This document shows positions 26,389-34,449 of a stretch of DNA of 64,000 nucleotides, piece by piece; positions within the stretch are counted from its first letter, which is position 1; each line of letters begins with the position of its first letter. This DNA comes from Ponticaulis sp. GTDB taxonomy: Bacteria > Pseudomonadota > Alphaproteobacteria > Caulobacterales > Hyphomonadaceae. The stretch is taken from positions 1 through 64,000 of the forward strand of contig NZLU01000017.1 in the NCBI GenBank assembly GCA_002692725.1, in the 5' to 3' direction. A program made the translations under genes and the position numbers. The notes below the pieces were generated by a model. It was not told the origin of the DNA and searched no databases. It saw nothing but the letters and a program-made list of their open reading frames with translations.

Positions 26389-27003
26389 ATGACTTTGCTG
26401 AGATGCGCCCTTATTGGGCTGAGTGTCGCATTTCTTTCAGCGTGCGGTTCTACGCCTGATGCAACCATGCCTACGGAACCTGCACCAACAGCGGAAAATC
26501 CCTGGCTTCCCGGCCTGAATGGTGCGGCGCTGCATTCTCCTTCGGATGGCCTTTGTCCCGCGCGGCTGGGCACGTTTGACCGGACTGAATACTCCACAAT
26601 TGCACTCAATGGCCTCAACGGTGGTGAACGGTTTGACGGAATCTGCCGGTATGGAAATTCCGACATTGGCGCGAGCATCACGACGTATTTCTATCTGACA
26701 GAAGGCTTGTCGCAGACCGACGAAATGCGGGCAAGTGTGGCGAGCATCGAAGATTCTCGAGATGCGCGCATCACCCAACTTCCGACCTCAACTTGCGCAG
26801 GATCTATTTCTGCTGTTCGGCCAAACCCCGGCGCAAATTGCATTGTTCTGGAAAATGAGAGCGGGTCCATGCGGGAGTATGTCACCATGCTGACCCGCAA
26901 TGATTGGTTCACCAAACTTCGCGCCTCTGTCCCGACGGCGGACGAAGATGCCATGCGCATTACGCTCGCCGCCATTATGGAATTCAATGCAAACCAGCCC
27001 TGA
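26389..27003 (+). CDS. Lipoprotein of unknown function (paralogue B)
   Basis: 204 residues. The signal ends AFLSACGS, a good lipobox, so unlike paralogue A it should be membrane-anchored. Conserved cysteines and the NPW and CIVLEN stretches match the upstream gene. The ATG at 26389 has GGGAGGGA 8 bases upstream, so the long frame from 26236 is not used. The role is unknown. It ends ten bases from the convergent oxidoreductase gene. Confidence 0.68.
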   Translation: MTLLRCALIGLSVAFLSACGSTPDATMPTEPAPTAENPWLPGLNGAALHSPSDGLCPARLGTFDRTEYSTIALNGLNGGERFDGICRYGNSDIGASITTYFYLTEGLSQTDEMRASVASIEDSRDARITQLPTSTCAGSISAVRPNPGANCIVLENESGSMREYVTMLTRNDWFTKLRASVPTADEDAMRITLAAIMEFNANQP

Positions 27004-27012
27004 GTGGGCGGA

Positions 27013-28005
27013 TCAGGTCGTGATGACCACTTTCCCCGTCGCTTTACGCTCGGAGAGGTGTTTGATCGCCTCGGCTGATTCCTCAAGTGGGAATTTAGCC
27101 GAGATATGCGGCTTGATTTTGCCCGCAAGGTAGAACTCAAAAAGCTCTTTCACATCATTCTCGTACTGATCGGGGAATTGTCGCGCCCAGGCGCCCCAGA
27201 AAACGCCGCGAATATCGCAGGATTTGAGAAGGGTGAGGTTGAGCGGGATTTTCGGGATACCTGCCGGAAAGCCAACCACGAGATAGCGACCTTCCCAATT
27301 CATGGCGCGAAGGCTTGGCTCTGCATAGGCACCGCCCACGGCGTCATAAATGATATCAACACCCCCGTCAGAGACCGTTTTGATCTGATTGGAGAGCTCT
27401 TTCTGCTGGTCGCGATCCAGCTCGCCTGTCGGGTAAACGAGTCCCGTATCAGCACCCTTGGACAAACAGAAATCGAGCTTATCCTGGGTGGAAACAGCCG
27501 CAATGACTTTGAGGTCCATAGCCTTGCCGAGTTCGATAGCCGCGACGCCAACGCCGCCAGCCGCGCCCAGGATGAACAGCGAATCACCCGGTTTCGGGCT
27601 GCCGCGCCGCTTAAGGCCGTAATAGGACGTCCCGTAAGTCAGAATGAACGCCGAGGCTTCGTCAAATGGCATGGCATCCGGGATCGGAATGCAACGCGAC
27701 GCTTCGATCACGAGCTCGTCGCGATAACCGCCCCAGCCACAAGACCCGATCACGCGATCACCGACTTTCAAATCGCTGACATCAGAACCAACAGATTTCA
27801 CAATACCTGAAACTTCACCGCCTGGTGAAAACGGCCGTTCAGGTTTGAACTGATATTTGTCCTGAATGATCAGAAAGTCCGGAAAATTCACGCCAATGGC
27901 TTTGACTTCGAGCACAACATCTTTTGGTCCCGGTGTTGACGGCTCAAGTTCGACGATCTCCAGCGAATCCGGACCACCTGGTTGTTTTGAAACCACAGCT
28001 CTCAT
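27013..28005 (-). CDS. NADPH:quinone oxidoreductase family protein
   Basis: Zinc-independent medium-chain dehydrogenase/reductase of 330 residues. The N-terminal GroES-like domain has GVNFPDFLIIQDKYQ and the Rossmann motif is LGAAGGVGVAAIELGKA. Members reduce quinones or enoyl groups with NADPH. GGGAGAGAGAAC precedes the ATG. It is divergent from the asparaginase gene. Substrate unassigned. Confidence 0.88.
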   Translation of the reverse strand: MRAVVSKQPGGPDSLEIVELEPSTPGPKDVVLEVKAIGVNFPDFLIIQDKYQFKPERPFSPGGEVSGIVKSVGSDVSDLKVGDRVIGSCGWGGYRDELVIEASRCIPIPDAMPFDEASAFILTYGTSYYGLKRRGSPKPGDSLFILGAAGGVGVAAIELGKAMDLKVIAAVSTQDKLDFCLSKGADTGLVYPTGELDRDQQKELSNQIKTVSDGGVDIIYDAVGGAYAEPSLRAMNWEGRYLVVGFPAGIPKIPLNLTLLKSCDIRGVFWGAWARQFPDQYENDVKELFEFYLAGKIKPHISAKFPLEESAEAIKHLSERKATGKVVITT

Positions 28006-28118
28006 CAGTTCTCTCTCCCTCTGTCATTGGCGCTTGCCTTTTTCGTCGCGGACGGTAGCTGACTGCCCTGCATCTGTGAAGCTTGTGCATCGCAACATAT
28101 TTGAGTGTAGTTTGATTT

Positions 28119-28991
28119 ATGTCTGATCCAGTTTGGGCGATCGCAATCCATGGCGGAGCCGGTCCCGCACACAAATCCGATTATTCGGACGAAACCAAAC
28201 ACATGCGAAATGTGATCGAGGATGCAAAACAGGCACTGATCGCCGGAGAGTCTGCCATCAATGTGATCCAGACAGCCGTACGATCACTGGAAGAAAGCGG
28301 ACATCATATCGCCGGTCGGGGGTCGTCCCCGAACAAGGATGGCAAATGGGAACTGGATGCAGCCATTATGGATGGCGTCACCCGGGAAGCGGGCGCGGTT
28401 GGCGCCTTGCGCGGCTTTAAAAGCCCGATTGATTGCGCCCGTACCGTGCTCGCAGAGTCACCCCACCTTTTCCTTGTTGGAAAAGGTGCAACGCGTTTTC
28501 TGAAGAAGCGGAAGCTTGAGCGCGTTCAGAATCCCTCCCGCTATTACAAGCCAGCGATCGATCTTCCGATCGAAACAGGAGCACTGCAACACGGAACGGT
28601 CGGTGCTGTGGCGCTGGACAGTGATGGACGCCTGGCCGCCGCCACTTCGACCGGTGGACTTCTGAACAAACAGCCCGGACGGATTGGCGATACGCCGCTG
28701 ATTGGTGCTGGAACCTGGGCAGATGAGCGGGTTGCTGTCTCCTGTACGGGCCAGGGCGAATATTTTATCCGGTGCGCCGCCGCAGCCGATTTGTCAGCGC
28801 GCATCCGCTATAAGAAAAGCGATCTCACGGATGCTGCTGCCTGTGTGTTGGAAGACATTTCCTATCTTGGGGGGCAAGGCGGACTTATTGCCATTGACCG
28901 ACTGGGCCGTGTAACTATGCCGTTCAATACGATCTCCATGAAACGCGCCTTTGCCACCTGGCGTGGCGACCTTGAAGTGAAGGTGTTCTGA
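28119..28991 (+). CDS. Isoaspartyl peptidase/L-asparaginase (Ntn hydrolase)
   Basis: Plant-type asparaginase that hydrolyses beta-aspartyl peptides, and often asparagine. It self-cleaves before Thr160 in QHGTVGAVALD to expose the catalytic Thr. Other motifs are IHGGAGP near the start and RIGDTPLIGAGTWAD, the sodium and substrate loops. 290 residues, shorter than average. It is followed directly by the methyltransferase gene, so likely an operon. Role: repair or turnover of damaged aspartyl bonds. Confidence 0.9.
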   Translation: MSDPVWAIAIHGGAGPAHKSDYSDETKHMRNVIEDAKQALIAGESAINVIQTAVRSLEESGHHIAGRGSSPNKDGKWELDAAIMDGVTREAGAVGALRGFKSPIDCARTVLAESPHLFLVGKGATRFLKKRKLERVQNPSRYYKPAIDLPIETGALQHGTVGAVALDSDGRLAAATSTGGLLNKQPGRIGDTPLIGAGTWADERVAVSCTGQGEYFIRCAAAADLSARIRYKKSDLTDAAACVLEDISYLGGQGGLIAIDRLGRVTMPFNTISMKRAFATWRGDLEVKVF

Positions 28992-29519
28992 GTGAGCATG
29001 CGCGGCTATTTCGCAATCGGTGCCGAAGGCATCTCAAAGCCCATGAATTTAGGCGCGCTCATGCGCACCTCACATGCCTTCGGGGCGAGCTTCGTCTTTT
29101 CAGTCGGCGCGGCAGAAAAGATCCGGCATGTCTATCGGTCCGACACGTCGAAGACCTTTGAACACGTGCCTTATTACCAATGGGACACCAAAGACGACAT
29201 GGCACTCCCGCGCGGATGCACGCTTGTCGGCGTGGAACTGACGGATGAGGCCGAGGAACTTCCTGAATTCAGGCATCCGACAGCAGCGGCCTATATTCTG
29301 GGGCGCGAGCGCGGCAGCCTCTCATCGGAAATGATCGAGAAGTGCGCCTACACCGTAAAAATTCCGACCAAGTTCTGCGTAAATGTGTCCGTGGCCGGCG
29401 CGCTGGTCATGTATGACCGGATGATTTCAATGGGCCGGTTCGCCGAACGGCCTGTCACGCCCGGCCGTCCGGTTTCTGCTCGGGAACTGAATTTGATTCA
29501 AGGCCGGAAAAAGACCTGA
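28992..29519 (+). CDS. SPOUT-class RNA methyltransferase (TrmH family)
   Basis: Knotted SPOUT methyltransferase of 175 residues. Motif 1 is in KPMNLGALMRTSHAFGA (N-x-x-x-x-R), motif 2 YILGRERGSLS and motif 3 IPTKFCVNVSVAGALVMYD. SpoU/TrmH proteins methylate ribose 2'-OH of tRNA or rRNA. The usual N in motif 3 region is present as VNVS. The GTG immediately after the upstream TGA starts it, with an ATG six bases later as alternative. The target nucleotide cannot be told from sequence. Confidence 0.87.
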   Translation: MSMRGYFAIGAEGISKPMNLGALMRTSHAFGASFVFSVGAAEKIRHVYRSDTSKTFEHVPYYQWDTKDDMALPRGCTLVGVELTDEAEELPEFRHPTAAAYILGRERGSLSSEMIEKCAYTVKIPTKFCVNVSVAGALVMYDRMISMGRFAERPVTPGRPVSARELNLIQGRKKT

Positions 29520-29522
29520 CGA

Positions 29523-29912
29523 TCAGGGCAGATTGAGCTGCCAGGAGACGCCAAACCGGTCATTCACCCAAGCAAACTGCTCACTGAAACCGTAATCATC
29601 AAGGGGCATGAGGACATCGCCGTCATGGCAGAGAATGTCATGAACCTGAATGAGGTCTTCTTCGGATTCAAAACTGACAAAGATCGATGTTGATGGCGTG
29701 AAGGTGAATTCATGCGCGGACGGGCTGTCGGCCAACATAAGTTCGTGTTCGCCAATGGTAATGCGCGTAGGCAGGAGCTTCCCCGCCATCTCACCCGCCT
29801 CTTCGGGATAGCGATTGATCACACTGACTGAAACATCCGGGAAGGCCTGGCGGTAGAGATTCAGCGCCTCTTCAGCGTAGCCTTCAAACATGAGGTATGT
29901 GGCGACGTGCAT
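29523..29912 (-). CDS. PhnB-type VOC family protein
   Basis: Short vicinal-oxygen-chelate fold protein (129 residues) of the PhnB/3-demethylubiquinone-like group: MFEGYAEEALNLYRQAF at the start, MLADSP in the middle, MPLDDYGFSEQFAWVNDRFGVSWQLNL at the end. Proteins of this group usually lack a clear enzymatic role. It is convergent with the methyltransferase gene and lies 36 bases after the anti-sigma gene start... on the same strand as the anti-sigma gene, from which it is downstream-independent. Confidence 0.75.
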   Translation of the reverse strand: MHVATYLMFEGYAEEALNLYRQAFPDVSVSVINRYPEEAGEMAGKLLPTRITIGEHELMLADSPSAHEFTFTPSTSIFVSFESEEDLIQVHDILCHDGDVLMPLDDYGFSEQFAWVNDRFGVSWQLNLP

Positions 29913-29948
29913 GCAGGCACTCCATTTGGTGTCGAACGGAAGACCGTT

Positions 29949-30614
29949 TTACCCAAAGAATTTCTGCAGAACACCCAAAAGACCATCAAACTTCAGATTT
30001 CCGTCACGCACCGCAAGCGCGAAACAGATCTCGCCCTCGTCTGCGACCGGCCTGTGCGTATGGTCGCTGCCAACGATAGACACATCACCGGGCCCGTAAG
30101 CGCCGAACTCGTCAGTAAACCCACCTGAAACAACAAGTGTGTATTCAGACCCTTCGTGCGTGTGTGATGGCGCGCCACATCCAGGCTCAATGCGAAGGAG
30201 TTCCGTTGTCACGTCCGCGCTGACATCGATGGGGAGGACGCGCAATCCCTTGCCGGCATATTTCCAGCCTGATTGAACGCTGTTCTGAAGCGCGATTTCC
30301 TGGAGTGGTTCAGGCAGGCGAATGAGCTCGTCCACCATGCGGCTTGCCATTCTGGAGGCTTTCCGCTCGATCGCTGGCTGCGCCTGTAGAGCGTCAATCG
30401 CCTCAAGCGCGCGCTCTGCCGCACGAAATGACATGGGCGCAGGCGCCTCTGATTCCAGAAACGTGCCCGCAACAGCGTCAGCAATCAACAATTCCTTGCG
30501 AACGTCTGCTTTGAGGCTCGCCTGTGTCTCAATGAGCAGCGTCAGCGCCGGGTCCAAGGACCCGGCAGCATAGGCGCTGTAAAACTCTTCTCCGAAATCG
30601 TGTTCTTCTGACAC
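29949..30614 (-). CDS. ChrR-like cupin anti-sigma factor lacking usual zinc ligands
   Basis: Partner of the ECF sigma factor just upstream, 221 residues. The N-terminal domain aligns with the anti-sigma domain of Rhodobacter ChrR (FYSAYAAGSLDPALTLLIETQASLKADVRK), but the residues at the zinc positions are changed: Gln31, Lys35 and Val38 replace His, Cys and Cys; only His5 resembles the fourth. The C-terminal cupin domain keeps PSHTHEGSE and a later His (DHTHRP). Sigma binding may therefore not depend on zinc. The gene follows the sigma gene by 65 bases. In ChrR systems singlet oxygen releases the sigma factor; whether this holds here is unknown. Confidence 0.87.
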   Translation of the reverse strand: MSEEHDFGEEFYSAYAAGSLDPALTLLIETQASLKADVRKELLIADAVAGTFLESEAPAPMSFRAAERALEAIDALQAQPAIERKASRMASRMVDELIRLPEPLQEIALQNSVQSGWKYAGKGLRVLPIDVSADVTTELLRIEPGCGAPSHTHEGSEYTLVVSGGFTDEFGAYGPGDVSIVGSDHTHRPVADEGEICFALAVRDGNLKFDGLLGVLQKFFG

Positions 30615-30679
30615 TTTAATGCTCCGAAACTCTTATACTTTTCCCGACACTCGCGAAAAAACGCATACAAAAACACGCA

Positions 30680-31237
30680 TTATTCGCCCTCTTCATAATC
30701 CAACTTGGTTCGAAGTTTCTGAAAGGCGAGTCGAATGCGTGATTTTACTGTCCCCAAAGGCAGTTTGAACCGCGTTGCGATCTCGACATGAGACAGGCCA
30801 TCAAAGAAAGCAGCCTTTAAAAGTTTCCTCTGATCGTCCGGTAACTCAGACACCGCATCGCGAACGATTTCCTCGGTTTCGATCAGCTCCATCTGCTCTT
30901 GCGGCTGTGGCAGGGGTGCAGGCGAAAGGGCCGGTTCGTCCGCTTCGACATCCAGATTCTTGGTTCGACGAAAGGCATCAATCCGTCGGTTTCGCGCAAT
31001 TCGGAAAATCCAGGTCGAGGGAGACGCCTGTTTCGGATCGAACTGGCCAGCTTTGCGCCAGACCGTGATCATGACTTCCTGGGCCAGCTCCTCAGCTTGC
31101 ACATCATCAGACCCAAGGCGCATGAGATAGCTTTTTATACGTGGCGCGAAAAACCCGAACAATTCCGTAAAGGACTCTCGGCATTGCTTTTCCGCAATCG
31201 CTTCAAGTGCACGGCTGAATTTTTCTCGCTCAGTCAT
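30680..31237 (-). CDS. rpoE: ECF sigma factor, RpoE/ChrR (ECF11) type
   Basis: Extracytoplasmic-function sigma factor of 185 residues. Region 2 has ELAQEVMITVWRKAGQFDP and TWIFRIARNRRIDAFRR; region 4 has LPDDQRKLLKAAFFDGLSHVEIATRFKLPLGTVKSRIRLAFQKL, with the spacer rich in Pro/Glu. The ATG at 31237 gives the usual length; the frame can extend to 31288. It pairs with the downstream ChrR-like gene on the same strand. ECF11 factors direct responses to singlet oxygen and organic peroxides; no target promoter was identified here. Confidence 0.88.
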   Translation of the reverse strand: MTEREKFSRALEAIAEKQCRESFTELFGFFAPRIKSYLMRLGSDDVQAEELAQEVMITVWRKAGQFDPKQASPSTWIFRIARNRRIDAFRRTKNLDVEADEPALSPAPLPQPQEQMELIETEEIVRDAVSELPDDQRKLLKAAFFDGLSHVEIATRFKLPLGTVKSRIRLAFQKLRTKLDYEEGE

Positions 31238-31491
31238 ACCAGTCCCAGAAGTCATGAGGGGGGATTTGAGCAAGATACCGTCTCCCAATCAACTCTTGGC
31301 GGACACTATCAGCTCTTATATCCGAAGCAATCCAAAGCGGGTCGGGACGCGTTCACATCTTTCATGGTAGACTGTATTTTTCATTGGAAGAATCGCCGAT
31401 CTTCATAGAAAAGTCGGGATTTAGGGCCATCTTAACCAGAAGGCTCAGTATTGTAGTTTCGCGTTAAAACCTGAAGAAGGATTGGTTCAGA

Positions 31492-31980
31492 ATGAAGCGG
31501 TTGATGTTCATCACTTCTGTTTTGCTGGCGAGCAGTCCGGCGGCAAACGCTTACGATTATGTTGGCAAGTTCAATGACTGGGCCGTGTATAAAGACACTG
31601 TGAATGGTGAGGCCGTCTGTTACGCGACAACCGAAGCCAATGATAAGGCCCCCAAATCTGCGCAGCATGGTGAAGTGACGTTCTACGTCACTTATTACCG
31701 GAGCCAGCGCACACCGCAGAACAGCGTTCGGCTGGCCTTCAACCTTCGCGAAGATCTGCCCGCCAAGGCGATTGTGTCCCGCAACTCCTGGAAGCTGTTC
31801 ACCGTCAGGAACGAGGCGTTTGCCGATGACAGCGACGAACGGTCTATTGCCAATGCTCTGAAAAGAGGATCAGAGCTGAAGGTCGAAGCCATGTCAGAGC
31901 GCAATACAATGGTGGCCTATCATTTCTCACTGTCGGGTTCAGCCAATGCAATCGACAAGGCTCAATCGCTTTGTAGCTGA
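31492..31980 (+). CDS. Secreted protein, IalB-like
   Basis: 162 residues, signal peptide ending PAANA-YDY. The mature start has FNDWAVYKDTVNGEAVCYA, the pattern of invasion-associated locus B (IalB) family proteins, a group of exported proteins of uncertain biochemical role. Lies beside the ECF sigma pair but on the other strand, divergent with it. The last 19 bases overlap the convergent DUF998 gene. Confidence 0.65.
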   Translation: MKRLMFITSVLLASSPAANAYDYVGKFNDWAVYKDTVNGEAVCYATTEANDKAPKSAQHGEVTFYVTYYRSQRTPQNSVRLAFNLREDLPAKAIVSRNSWKLFTVRNEAFADDSDERSIANALKRGSELKVEAMSERNTMVAYHFSLSGSANAIDKAQSLCS

Positions 31981-32633
31981 GACGGATAGCGCCAGCTGAA
32001 ATAGACCAGCAGGAACATCCAGACAAACAGCGTGAAATCACAGAGGCGCTGCCAAAGGCCGATTGGCGTATTTGCGTCTGCGCCCATCATCATCAGAAAG
32101 CCTGCCAGAACACAAAAGAATGCGAGCGCTGTGAGCCCTGCTCTCAGTTTTGAGCCGGATTGAAACAGGCCCAGCGCAATCAGCGGAAGGCCAAAAATCG
32201 CGCCGCCATATTCAAATAAGCCGCTGAGATTATGCATGGCCTGACTGAAGCTGCCGATGGCCGGGCACCCCGCATCACATGGGAAGACGAATGCGCCGAG
32301 ATAGCCAATGCCAATCCCAAGGCATAGAAACGCCCCGATCCGAATCAGCAGTTTCTGGCCGCGCGACAGGACAAAATAACCCATAACCACAAATACGCTG
32401 AGCGCGGCGGGAAGAAAACCAAACCAGTTGGCGATGGCTGCATTTGGCGCCTTATCGGCACCGAGTTCGCTGATATACTGCAATGCCGGGTCATAGCCTG
32501 ATTGAAGGCTGGCGAGCGCGATCGGCAAGGTCACACCGCTTAATAGTCCGATGAGGGCTGCACCCAGAATGTAGACGGGCATTTGCCCCTCTGGCGCGCC
32601 AGGCCTGTTTGCGTTCGTTTGTGCTGCCGTCAC
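31962..32633 (-). CDS. DUF998 family membrane protein
   Basis: 223 residues with six to seven hydrophobic helices and the DUF998-type order ALQYISELGADKAPNA, CDAGCP, MHNLSGLFEYGG. Function unknown in the family. Divergent from rlmN. The 3' end overlaps the preceding convergent gene. The start ATG at 32633 leaves a 17-residue polar head before the first helix. Confidence 0.78.
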   Translation of the reverse strand: MTAAQTNANRPGAPEGQMPVYILGAALIGLLSGVTLPIALASLQSGYDPALQYISELGADKAPNAAIANWFGFLPAALSVFVVMGYFVLSRGQKLLIRIGAFLCLGIGIGYLGAFVFPCDAGCPAIGSFSQAMHNLSGLFEYGGAIFGLPLIALGLFQSGSKLRAGLTALAFFCVLAGFLMMMGADANTPIGLWQRLCDFTLFVWMFLLVYFSWRYPSQLQSD

Positions 32634-32692
32634 GTCCTATTGTCCCTTAACTGCCATTTGTGATACACGGCGCGATCCCGGAGCACCAGACA

Positions 32693-33880
32693 ATGACGAC
32701 CCGCCTTGATCTTTCACATGCGGCTCAGGCCGAGCGCGCACCCGTTTTCCCCCCGACCAATCTTGCAGGAATGGGGTTTGAAACCTTGCGCGAAATTCTG
32801 ACCGATCGCGGCGTCGAACCGAAAAAGGTGAATATGCGCGCCCGTCAGCTCTGGCGCTGGGTCTATCATTATGGCGTACGCGATTTCTCGGGTATGACCG
32901 ATATCGCCAAAGAGCAACGCGCCGATTTTGCCGAATGGTTTGAGCTTGAGCGCCCCAATATCACCGAAGCGCTGAAATCTGTCGACGGCACGCGGAAATG
33001 GCTGATCGAGTATGGCCCCAACACTGAGGCCGAGACAGTGTTTATTCCTGATGTCGGCCGGGCAGGTGCATTGTGTGTCTCTTCTCAGGTTGGTTGCACG
33101 CTTAATTGCACCTTCTGCCATACAGGCACGCAAAAACTGGTGCGCAATCTGACATCTGCCGAGATCGTGCGTCAGGTGATGATTGCCCGCGATGCGCTGG
33201 ATGAATGGCCAACTTCTAACGAGAACCGCAAGCTGACCAATATCGTTTTCATGGGTATGGGTGAGCCGCTTTATAATCTCGACAATGTGGCCGATGCGAT
33301 CGACACGATCAGCCATAATGAAGGCATTTCCTTTGGTCGTCGCCGCATCACGGTTTCGACGGCGGGCGTGGCGCCGAAGATCCGTGAGCTCGGCGAGCGG
33401 ACGAAAGCCATGCTGGCCATCTCTCTGCACGCGACGAACGATGATCTGCGCAATGAGCTCGTACCGCTCAACAAGAAATATCCGCTGAAAGAGCTGTTTG
33501 AAGCCATCCGGGACTATCCGGACCTCGGCAATTCCAAGAAGGTGACATTTGAATACGTCATGCTGAAAGGCGTGAACGACTCCATCGCCGAGGCGAAGGA
33601 TCTGATGCGCCTCCTGAAAGGCGTGCCTGCCAAGATCAATCTCATTCCGTTCAACCCATGGCCGGGATCGCAATATGAGTGCTCGGACTGGGAAACCATC
33701 GAGAATTTCGCCGAAGTGCTGAACCGGGCGGGCTATTCCTCGCCAATCCGCACGCCGCGTGGCCGGGACATTCTGGCCGCTTGTGGCCAGCTGCGATCTG
33801 AAAGCGTCAAACAGCGCGCAAGCGAACGCCGGAAGGAAGAGCTGACGGCGAAGGCAGAAGGTGATTGGCGACGCAAATGA
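32693..33880 (+). CDS. rlmN: Dual-specificity RNA methyltransferase RlmN
   Basis: Radical-SAM enzyme that methylates C2 of A2503 in 23S rRNA and A37 in some tRNAs. The [4Fe-4S] cysteines are Cys135, Cys139 and Cys142 in [15 protein letters not shown] follows and the C-terminal AACGQLR holds the methyl-carrying Cys. 395 residues. GGAG lies 9 bases before the ATG at 32693. The stop overlaps the next small frame as ATGA, which begins a coupled three-gene set. Confidence 0.95.
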   Translation: MTTRLDLSHAAQAERAPVFPPTNLAGMGFETLREILTDRGVEPKKVNMRARQLWRWVYHYGVRDFSGMTDIAKEQRADFAEWFELERPNITEALKSVDGTRKWLIEYGPNTEAETVFIPDVGRAGALCVSSQVGCTLNCTFCHTGTQKLVRNLTSAEIVRQVMIARDALDEWPTSNENRKLTNIVFMGMGEPLYNLDNVADAIDTISHNEGISFGRRRITVSTAGVAPKIRELGERTKAMLAISLHATNDDLRNELVPLNKKYPLKELFEAIRDYPDLGNSKKVTFEYVMLKGVNDSIAEAKDLMRLLKGVPAKINLIPFNPWPGSQYECSDWETIENFAEVLNRAGYSSPIRTPRGRDILAACGQLRSESVKQRASERRKEELTAKAEGDWRRK

Positions 33881-34077
33881 GTGACGACGATTGGGGAAAC
33901 ATCGTTGGGATCTTCGGCGGATTGATCTTGATCGGCGTCTGATATTTTTTCCACGGGCCGCCAGCCTGCGAACGAAGGTGGCAAGATAGCGAAGTTACCG
34001 TTCGCTACAAATGGCTAAAAGGCTGCCAAGTCAGAACCGATGAAGGCTGGATTCCCGAGAAAAACTATCGACCATGA
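33877..34077 (+). pseudogene. Small membrane protein with in-frame TGA at codon 22
   Basis: Frame of 66 codons starting with [21 protein letters not shown]; codon 22 is TGA (33940-33942), and the same frame then runs on as YFFHGPPACERRWQD through KWLKGCQVRTDEGWIPE to a normal TGA overlapping the next ATG. Both ends use ATGA overlaps (with rlmN and the VOC gene), so the full frame is likely the real gene. If codon 22 were TGG the product would be a one-helix membrane protein with a short Cys-containing soluble tail. The TGA may be a mutation, a read error or a readthrough codon. Confidence 0.6.
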
Positions 34078-34442
34078 CCAATATCGCCACGCCTAATCTG
34101 CCCAGTAACGACTTCGACCGGACTGAAGCGTTTTACGGCTCACTGGGGTTTGAAACGCGGTATCGCGATCAGGGCTGGATGATCCTTAAGCGCGGTGACC
34201 TCATCATTGAATTCTTTCCAATGAAGATTGACCCGACAGAGAGCTGGTTCAGCGTCTGTTTCCGCGTGGATGACCTGGATAAGCTGCGCGCCGATTTTGC
34301 CAAAGCCCCAGTTCCAGAAGAGCTGAAACCGGCCATGCGGTTTGGTAACATCAAAACCGAACCTCATGGCATTCGCCTGTTTTACCTGAGTGATCCCGAT
34401 GGCAGCCTGATTCGCGCCATCGACAACACCTATGAAAGCTGA
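34074..34442 (+). CDS. VOC family protein (bleomycin-resistance/glyoxalase fold)
   Basis: 122 residues of the VOC fold: ATPNLPSNDFDRTEAFYGSLGF at the start, LIIEFFPM in the middle and FYLSDPDGSLIRAID at the end. In bleomycin-resistance-like members such proteins bind and hold drugs or act as dioxygenases; no metal triad can be assigned safely. Start overlaps the stop of the preceding small gene (ATGA), so it is translated in the rlmN unit. Convergent with the TonB receptor, eight bases away. Confidence 0.82.
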   Translation: MTNIATPNLPSNDFDRTEAFYGSLGFETRYRDQGWMILKRGDLIIEFFPMKIDPTESWFSVCFRVDDLDKLRADFAKAPVPEELKPAMRFGNIKTEPHGIRLFYLSDPDGSLIRAIDNTYES

Positions 34443-34449
34443 CGCTTAA

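Noticed and set aside
33940..33942. Selenocysteine codon in the small gene after rlmN
   Set aside because: No SECIS-like hairpin was identified directly after the TGA and the family is unknown; a simple nonsense change or read error is likelier.
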